Assembly (NCBI RefSeq): GCF_026151205.1
Contig: NC_087076.1
Location: forward strand, 21,508,828 to 21,572,827
Source of the DNA: Bolinopsis microptera
Lineage: Eukaryota; Ctenophora; Tentaculata; Lobata; Bolinopsidae
Length of the DNA: 64,000 nt
Reading direction: 5' to 3'
Below are positions 56,637 to 64,000 of the stretch, in pieces; position 1 is the first letter of the stretch, and the number at the start of each line of letters is the position of its first letter. The notes under the pieces are model-generated. The model was not told the DNA's origin. It saw only the letters and a program-made list of their open reading frames with translations, and searched no databases. The position numbers and the translations under genes are program-made.

Positions 56637-57452
56637 ATGCGACTCATAAATAATACTCCAATCCGGATTTTACACAGGGAAAGCCCTAGAAGAGGTAGAC
56701 ATAATGATACCGAAAATAACCCCCAGATTTGCCGGCAATACACTATGAGGAAGTGTCCCCCCTGCCTAACTGGCAAACGTCTCATTGGTGGTAAGAAATG
56801 CTCATACCAGCACCCCATCAGATGCCGCTTTTACTCCAATTTCGGAGACGACAAACGGATGCAGGAATGAGAAGAAATGCACTTTTTTCCACCCCAAAAT
56901 GTGCCGTAATTCAGTTGCGAATCACGTATGTTTAAACAGCGATTGTGGCTTCCATCATCTTAAAGGAACGGCCAGAAAGACTGTTGGAAACGTGAATTTC
57001 GCTGACAGAAATCGCCTGTCTTGCAGCAGCAGCAGCCCAAAGATACGAGAAGAATAGAATTCAACACGAACAGAAGTTCCTGGCCGCCTCCTGGTGGTTA
57101 TGATGTGGACAGAATGGGTAGTTTAAACTCCCTCAACACATCCTACCCACCCACTGTTGAATATCAGAAACCTCTCAGACAACGTAAAGACAGTACTTCT
57201 GAGAGGGATAGTGCTTTTTTAGAGAAGCTCATGGAAAACATAAAAAACGGAATTATAACCCAGATGAACTCCAAAATGGAGGAACTTCGAGGGCAAATTC
57301 CAGCCCTTGTCCAAGAGACACAACGGAGCCAGCAGGACCCGAGATCACGCCAAACATCCTCTCAAAAATCTCGACACAGTTCCCACCACCAACACAGTTC
57401 CCAGCCCAACTGCCACTCCCAAACCAGCCAATGCGGATGCCGATGCCACTAA
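56637..57452 (+). pseudogene. LINE ORF1: CCCH zinc-finger nucleic-acid-binding protein
   Basis: Starts at ATG 56637 (MRLINNTPIRILHR), the start shared with the fragment at 9169. Cys-rich segments follow, including KKCSYQHPIRCRFYSNFGDD, then CRNEKKCTFFHPKMCRN and CLNSDCGFHHLKGTAR. These are C-x(5-8)-C-x(4-5)-C-x3-H fingers like those of ORF1 proteins in some invertebrate CR1/L2 LINEs, which coat the element RNA. The frame moves once at about 56860 and back near 57030, so at least two indels are present. The third part has a Glu/Gln-rich, possibly coiled-coil stretch and ends SQTSQCGCRCH with a stop at 57450-57452. ORF1 overlaps the start of the ORF2 frame. Confidence 0.7.
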
Positions 57453-60400
57453 ACTTCATTCCCAACTATCAAGGATCTTGCTACTGAATGCTCGGTCCAT
57501 CTCCCCAGCCGCAACCAGCACTGTAAAATGGAAGATTCCATTCATCCAAGACCACATACTTGACGACCTAGGAAGACCACCGGTCCCTATTCTCGCTATC
57601 ACTGAATCATGGTTGAAGCCATATATCAGTGATGCTCAAATAGCTACAGATGGGTACAACAGTCTTAGAGCAGACCGTCAAAGTCGAAAAGGTGGTGGTT
57701 GTGTGCTTTACGTTGAAAACTCGCTGCTAGTATCAGATACTGTAAAGTTTAGTGACAAACACTGCAGTATGCTGCATTGTTTCATAGACTCTATGAACGC
57801 CCTTGTCTCCGTGATATACCGCCCACCAGATGCTCCTCCCGGATCCTTCAAAGCAGTCCTGGACCAGGTGCAGGAGAAGCTAAATAACTTGACATCGAAC
57901 GATAGATCACCGGACATCTACTGTCTACATTATGGGGGATTTCAACCTCCCAAATATAGATTGGGACACTTGCCAAGCTTTACCTGGTCAACCGCTTTGT
58001 GACCAGCAAGCTTGTTCCGAACTAATTGATTTCATGGAGAGAAATTTCTTGACACAAATGATTTGTAAGCCCACGAGAAATAACAACACCATCGATCTCG
58101 TCCTCACAAATAAACCACAGGACACAGTTGAGACCAATATCTCCGAATGCCAACTATCCGACCACAGGCTAGTCGAGCTCATAATCGGACATAACCCGCT
58201 CTGCCCAAAAGAACATAATCCTATATCTTTCGACAGAAACTCTTTTCATGCGACTGATTTTCATAGAGCAGATTTTGAAGCTATGAACGATCGTTTAGAA
58301 GCTGTTAACTGGATCTCTTTGAGAGAACTCTGTTATGAAGATGAAGATGGAAGTGCCTTTCTGGAGCTTATACGCCTAACTGTCCTCCAGATAACTCTCC
58401 TAAACTCGCCTTCTAAAGACCCTACTGGAACTGGCACTTCCCGCCCCCGTAGAAGTCGCCAAGTCCGTGAAAAATACACAATGAAGAGGAAAAGAAGAAA
58501 ACTGAATGCCCAAATAAGTGCACTTACTCAAAACAACCCAACTTCGAGAAAAATCGAAAAGCTGAAAACCGAAGTAAATCTTCTGACCTTCGAAATAAAT
58601 GAACTTGTGATCAAGCAACTTAACGAAAAAGAAGTAAAAGCTGTAAGTACAATAAAGACGAATCCAAGATTCTTTTATTCTTACGCTAAACGATTTGCAA
58701 AGGTAAAATCATCCGTCGCCCCAATTAGAGATACAAACGGAACTCTGAAAATGGACCCAGCGGAAAAAGCAGAAATTCTCCAGACTCAATATGTCACAGT
58801 CTTCAGCAACCCAAATTCTGCAAATGTTCAAGAATGCCTCGCCGGATTAGATCCTCATCCAAAATAAGATCTCAACACATATTCACCTTCATAGCAGACG
58901 ACATATCAGATGCCACAAAGGAACTGGACCCGTATGCATCCACCCCTGATGGTGACATCCCGGCCAAGATCCTAACTAAATGTCGAATGACAATCGCTGA
59001 ACCAATTTATCTACTCTGGAAACGCTCATTTGATAACGGAGTTAAACCATCTGGCATGAAGACACAGTACATCACGCCTGTGTTTAAGAAAGGAGACCGA
59101 ACATCTGCCGCTAACTATCGCCCTGTCTCGATAACCTCTCAAATTATTAGAATATTTGAGAGAGTGGTCAGAAATAATCTTGTAGAACATATGGAGTCAA
59201 ACAGCTTTCTCTCCCCCCCCCCCCCCCCCCCCATCAGCATGGATTCCGCAAGAAAAGAAGCTGCTTAACTCAACTTATAGACCACGTAGATAACATCCTG
59301 AAAACTCTCAATGACGGCAACGAGGTTGATGTGATATACCTTGATTATGCAAAAGCTTTCGATAAGGTAGATCGTCAAATACTACTTGCAAAGGCAAAAC
59401 GCTACGGAATAAAAGGAAAGACCCTGCAATGGCTGACTGAATTCCTGAAGGATCGCCTGCAAACTGTGGTCGTGGAAGGAACAAAATCATCCTTTCAGCT
59501 AGTAATCAGTGGGGTACCCCAAGGAACAGTATTGGGACCCATTCTTTCCATTCTATATATTGACGACCAATTTAGTACATTGGTTACCGCTCTGGGAAAG
59601 GTGTTTGCTGACGACACCAAGCTCATTGGAAAAATCATGGACCTAGCTACCAAAAGCCTACTCCAAGACGACCTCCTCAATGTAATCGCTTGGGCCCTGA
59701 AGAACAACATGCAACTAAATGAGGCCAAATTCGAAATATTTAATTACAGCTTGAACAATTCATTACTGTTAAGAGAATTGCCCTCCACCAGTCAATATTC
59801 CTGTTACAATTTAACAAATGGAAGAACTGTTGACCCAGCCAAAACTGTGAGGGACCTAGTGATTCTCCTGTCAAATGACTGCTCCTGGTCTTCTCACATA
59901 CAGCAGATGGCTAAAACAGCAAGGACGATGACGTCATGGGTCCTTAGCGTATTCAGAGATAGGTCACGCTTCCTCATGCTCACACTCTACAAAACCATGG
60001 TGAGAAGCAAACTCGAATACTGCTGCCCGGTGTGGAACCCTGACAAGATCAGCGATATAGAAGCTATTGAAAGCATCCAACGTCACTACACTCGTCGAAT
60101 CAGTGGCTGCCAGAACCTTGATTACTGGGAACGCCTGCAGAACCTGAATCTTCTCTCATTACAGAGACGCAGAGAACGATACATCATAATCCATACATGG
60201 AAGATGAATAATGGACTAGCTCCGAACGACATCAACATGCAGTTCAAGGAAAGCTCCCGGCACGGTGTAAAAGCCACGGTGCCTGCATTTAACAAAAAGG
60301 CACAATGCTCAATCTCGACCCATTACGAAAACTCTTTTGGAGTAAAAGCAGCCAAACTATGGAACCTGCTCCCCAAGGAAGTTAACACAATCCAAGTCTT

Positions 60401-60533
60401 GGAAACTTTCAAATCCTCCCTTGCTAAATTCCTGAAAGGCTTCTTGGATACCCCGCCCACAAAAGGGTATACCGCCATCACAAATAATTCTCTTCTGGAA
60501 TGGACTCTACAAAAAGATCTAAGCCAGGAGTGA
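57307..60533 (+). pseudogene. LINE ORF2: APE endonuclease and reverse transcriptase
   Basis: The endonuclease begins near LLNARSISPA, with ITESWLKPYISDAQI, GGGCVLYVE, MGDFNLPNIDW and SDHRLVELII. These are the conserved blocks of the APE-like nuclease that nicks the target. The reverse transcriptase has ITPVFKKGDRTSAANYRPVS, QHGFRKKRSC, YLDYAKAFDKVD (motif A), GVPQGTVLGP (motif B) and FADDTKL (motif C, usually YADD). The C-terminal part includes LEYCCPVWNP and RRISGC, and ends at 60533. Three frame changes are needed: near 57925, near 58845, and inside a 20-base poly(C) tract at 59213-59232. With the three removed the protein would be near the usual length for the family. The indels may be real decay or sequencing error, particularly in the poly(C). 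Confidence 0.88.
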
Positions 60534-60609
60534 TTGGAGGACGTACTTGATACTGTTGTCCAGAAGCGATCCCTGCCGAACCTACCTAAATTAACCTAAA
60601 GTAAGTAGA

Positions 60610-60927
60610 TTAAAGGAACCATCACATGTTATAGAGGCTATTGATGATATTAAGTCAAGTGCTTCATCGGGTTCTGATGAGATCCCAGTTGCTCTACTGA
60701 AGAATTGCAAAGATGCTATGGCGATTCCCATTCATCTAGTTGATCCCTTGCCTAATTTTTTAATTACTACACTGCACAAGAAAGATAGCAAGGCGCTTCC
60801 TTCCAACTACACTGACCTATATCATATAATCAAGGGGTTTGAGAAAATCATGAGGAAACACCTAGATATGCATCTAGAAATGAACAACTTGATCTGTACA
60901 TCTCAAGTGAAGGAAGAATTTGGGTAG
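60610..60927 (+). pseudogene. Fragment of a second LINE reverse transcriptase
   Basis: The frame contains IEAIDDIKSSASSGSDEIPV, then LLKNCKDA, TLHKKDSKALPSNYTDLYHI and KIMRKHLDMHLEMN. This is the N-terminal part of a LINE reverse transcriptase (SS-x-GSDEIP, LHKK-S-x2-P-x-NY-P-V-like). The segment between LLK and LHKK is shorter than usual, so there is an internal deletion. It stops at 60925-60927, before motif A. It sits directly behind the CR1-type element in the same orientation but is a different sequence. Confidence 0.75.
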
Positions 60928-61091
60928 CGAGAGTCTGACGAGATTAGAGCACTTAATTTTTCGTTCTTTTCTGGAAATTAGAGTCATTTATTATCTAACT
61001 TTTAAAACAATCTCGAAATAGTAAAGAAACATCTTAAGAGACTGATAAGTGCCCAAAAAAACATAACAGTTCTCTGAAAAATAAAGGTTAA

Positions 61092-62391
61092 TTATGAGGT
61101 AAATAGTTTTCTCCACAAAACTCTGTTAGAGGCAGTAGCCATAAGATCATAAAGATCATTAATATCACGTAATGGTAGGTTTCTTTTATTCAAATCATTT
61201 ATAATAAACTTTAAAAGATTACTTTGGTGTCGACCAACACGTCCTTTCATGGTACATAACGCATTAACAGCAAATTGAAGAGCTCTCTGAGCTGGTGATG
61301 AGCAGTCACTGCGAAGGACATGTCCAAGCATTTTCCAGCGAGCATATGTCACTCGCTCTGACAACGGTGTTACACCACAGCGTTCATAGAGTGCTTTATT
61401 ACTGATAATAATGGGATAAGCCATCTTCAATATTTGACGCAGGTGTCTTCTATGACATGCATCAAGTTTGTCAAATAGGTTCTGAGGGGTAGCCCAGCTG
61501 TTGCAGTTATAGAGCATAACAGATGTAACGTATGCTTCGTATATCTTAATCTTGGTCTTCAGATTAATCTTAGATCCTTGCATCCAAACTTTCTTGTATT
61601 TTTCGAATGCAACATTTCCAAGGATTATACGATGCTGTATGTCTTCTTTACTACATAGCTTAGAGCCTAGGGACACACACTTCCTCCAAGGTTCTCTATT
61701 TCTTAGAGGTTCTCCTTTTTCGTCCTTCTCACTACTTCCAGCCAGATAACACTTTACAAACTCGGTTTTAGATTCATTTACAAACAAATTCCATTCTGAG
61801 AGAATTTCCTTGCAAATTGGAAGGAGCTGGTGTAACGAATCCTCATCTTCATCAGCAAAGTCCACATCATCAGCATATTCCCATTCTAAAGGAAGGGAGC
61901 TTTCAGATATGGGGGGATTTGGGCGTAGATGTATAACAACAACTCTAAGGTGGTAGAGTGCTCCAGCTAGGTACATGGTAAACAGCGAGCCAGACAAACA
62001 GTCACCTTGAAAGGCTCCTATTGTGACTTTGAACTCTCCCGATGTCGTCTTTTTGATCTTAATTCTGAGCTTGGTGTTAGCGAGCAGATATCTAACTAGT
62101 CTTATGTCATCTTCTGAGCATCCTGCATCTTCGAGTAGCCTGAGGATAGTTGACCGATGTATTGTGTCGAAGGCTGATGACATGTCTATCCCCATTTTAC
62201 TAAACTCCCAATGTTTCTCCTTGACAACAGAAATAAGAACCCTTTGTGTCCAGACAATATTAGAGCAGCTGTGTCCTGATTTATAGGCATTCTGCCATGG
62301 CCCAGTGTAGTCTGCTATCTGTTGTTGAATACGCTGGAGTGTTATCATGGAAAGGATTTTCCTAGTTCCATTGAGAATTATCTAATTATCA
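61092..62391 (-). pseudogene. 5'-truncated LINE reverse transcriptase, antisense to host gene
   Basis: Minus-strand frame of 418 residues from the first Met, open slightly further upstream (NGTRKILS). It has AYKSGHSCSNIVWTQR, GIDMSSAFDTI (motif A, Asp55), GAFQGDCLSGSLF (motif B), EWEYADDVDF (motif C, about 158-161), FVNESKTEFV and LGSKL. The C-terminal part has YNCNSWATPQ, CHRRHLRQIL and ARWKMLGHVLR. No endonuclease is present, so it is a 5'-truncated copy, the usual product of abortive LINE insertion. The reverse transcriptase frame itself is uninterrupted. It lies tail-to-tail with the two plus-strand LINE pieces. The clade is not assigned. Confidence 0.85.
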
Positions 62392-62547
62392 TCTTTACTC
62401 AAATTTATATATTTTCGTAACTGCTCGCATTTGCGAAACTGAATGCACAATATACGACTGGTTAACGTGGTTTTTAATGATTGCACTGTGGTTAATTCTT
62501 GATTACCCGTGATTTAGTTGTTTTTATGAATATTCCCTTTATTTCAG

Positions 62548-64000
62548 ACATATATGCAGCCGATGCCTCATCGGGAGATGAAAAGTGCCCTGCTGATAGG
62601 TCAGGAATAACAAATTTTACTCCTTGTTCAATACCGGACGGTTTTGCAGTCCCTGTAACAAAGGAATCCGAGTGTAACTCTGAATATTGTTGTTGGGTCA
62701 CTGACATATGTATTACAGCTCAAACACCAAGTAAGTGCTTGCCAACTTCACACCTTTATTGTGATTCATCGAGCAAAGGGTTGTGTGTTATGGGATTTTA
62801 ATCCATTTGTCTAGTACATATTTTGTATAGTACAAGAATCGTTATTAAGACTCCTTTTTATATGTTACTTAACCTTCAGGCTGCAAACTGGTAGGCGACA
62901 GTGCAAAGGATCTTGCAAAAAGCGAATCAACGAAAACTATAATAGATGGAGAGGAAATAGTTGCTGGTAACTACGCCTCTTACGACAGAATATACTTGGG
63001 GCAGGAAATTACGTTTGAATGTATAAGTATCTCGAATCCAACTAAAATGTAAGTAAATATTACGCTCAAATAAGTCTGTCGACAGTTGTATCTCTGGTTT
63101 ACTTATTTTTGGTTTGACACAAAAATGGTGGAAAATCTGATTTACAGCCAACAAATGGCAGATTTCAGCACTCACCACTATCACATGTGACATGATATGC
63201 AGAGTATGGTTTTGATAACATACTTACTTGATAACTTAGATAACATAAATATAAAAGAGGGATGAGTACCTTAGCGGCTTCATTGAAAATGAAACTTTCT
63301 TCTTTTTTTGACTGGGTCGAATGCTTTTATGGCCTTTTGAACAGTACGAAGAACTAAAAGATTGACTAAGTAATAAGAAGTCCCCACATTTTTGAGTGGT
63401 TTTATAATCGCAAACTTATAAATACTGTTGTCTCTTGACTTTAGATCTAAACGGGATCTTGCTAGTTAAAACAATCAAGTAAAGCTACTGTTGGTTTCAA
63501 GAAGCTGACTATGTAGTTTGGTGTCACTAGCATTTATCTGTGATCTGTGATATGCTTTAATAATAACTATAACGGATAAAATGAGAAAATCACAAATATT
63601 ATTCGATTAAATAGCTGTAAATTGTTCCAGGTATATGATACCAAAAGACGACAGTATTACGGACTTTTCAGATTTTGGAACTTTCAAAAAAATCAGCTTT
63701 AGTTGTTTACAGGACTCTGCTGGAGGAATGACTGATATCATGGCTATGTATGAACTCTTTAAATGTGAATGTGAGTTATCTGAAAAATCCAACCGCCGTG
63801 GCTAACCATTCATCACCTAATATGGGCATCACGTGTTATTTTATATAAATTCGAGTTTCAAATGTGTCCAAACGAATGGTGGTTCCTCATTCCGTAATGT
63901 TGAACTTTTCAGACGCGTGTGCAGAACCAACCCTTGACGATTCCGTGATGATAAAAAATCTCGATTTTGTAGCAGAGCCGTTCTATCCCGTTGGTACAGA
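62548..64000 (+). CDS. Host secreted protein gene, exons 4-7 with sushi/CCP-like module
   Basis: Exons 62548-62730, 62880-63048, 63631-63770 and 63913 to the window end all have GT-AG boundaries, with TTTCAG, CTTCAG, TTCCAG and TTTCAG acceptors and GTAAGT, GTAAGT and GTGAGT donors. Phases run 1, 1, 2, 1 and join to exon 3 in frame. Exon 4 is Cys-rich (EKCPADRSG, ECNSEYCCWVTDIC). Exons 5 and 6 encode SCKLVGD, YLGQEITFEC, KKISFSCLQ and LFKCE, matching the Cys spacing and the Y-x2-G-x2-I-x-F-x-C block of sushi (complement control protein) modules, although the usual Trp before the last Cys is not seen. The intron inside this module is phase 2, as in split sushi modules of vertebrate complement-regulator genes. 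Exon 7 (YACAEP) appears to start another module. Together with the signal-like start this suggests an extracellular or cell-surface protein. The gene continues beyond the window. Confidence 0.72.
63300..63345 (-). repeat. Interspersed repeat family A, partial copy
   Basis: The complement matches the left part of the family A copy at 29219 (GGCCAT, then AAAGCATT, then GACCCAGTCAAAAAA). It lies in the intron between exons 5 and 6 of the host gene. Confidence 0.65.

Larger units (their letters stand above)
56560..60609 (+). mobile_element. CR1/L2-type non-LTR retrotransposon, near full length
   Basis: The order is ORF1 with CCCH-like zinc fingers, then ORF2 with an APE-type endonuclease and reverse transcriptase. 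It lies in the sense orientation in intron 3 of the host gene. Both ORFs are broken by small frameshifts, without large deletions. The 5' boundary is uncertain. The 3' end lies just after 60533, where another LINE fragment begins at about 60610. Confidence 0.85.

Overview
This is eukaryotic nuclear DNA, almost certainly from an invertebrate animal. It is AT-rich and gene-poor, with spliced coding exons (GT-AG introns, mostly phase 1) and a dense mixture of tandem repeats and transposable elements. The transposon set (Penelope-like, CR1/L2-type and other LINEs, hAT), a P2X7 C-terminal-like exon and a sushi-type secreted protein would fit a cnidarian or another early-branching or lophotrochozoan animal. 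Nothing in the window fixes the species.

Layout. 1-31 kb has little recognisable coding sequence. It holds a 35-bp satellite (2.06-4.80 kb), several minisatellites, an array of cAMP-response-element and E-box palindromes flanked by direct repeats (10.4-10.65 kb), a minus-strand exon resembling the P2X7 C-terminal domain (16.4 kb), a 20-bp satellite (22.9-25.0 kb), a LINE tail (25.3 kb) and a chain of five hairpins (27.1-27.6 kb). 31-41 kb carries retroelement 3' ends (31.7 and 34.1 kb), about 122 uninterrupted copies of the telomere-variant hexamer CCCTGA (35.1-35.9 kb), a zone full of self-complementary GCGATTATAA-like words, and a 2.8-kb hAT transposon with perfect terminal inverted repeats and an 8-bp target duplication. 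41-48 kb has a 70-bp satellite with higher-order structure, a minus-strand terminal exon of an unidentified coiled-coil protein, and an apparently intact Penelope-like retroelement ORF (711 aa).

51.5-64 kb is one plus-strand host gene with at least seven exons whose phases agree throughout. It encodes a hydrophobic signal-peptide-like start, an unrecognised N-terminal region, a Cys-rich segment, and a sushi/CCP-like module split by a phase-2 intron. It continues past the window. Its 9.5-kb third intron holds two minisatellites, a near full-length CR1-type LINE in the sense orientation with several frameshifts, a fragment of a second LINE, and an antisense 5'-truncated LINE reverse transcriptase. 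Two further inverted-repeat structures lie around its first visible exons.

Biology in the window is therefore selfish-element and repeat turnover around one clear host gene and two or three isolated host exons. No bacterial-type operon, CRISPR array, rRNA or convincing tRNA gene was found.
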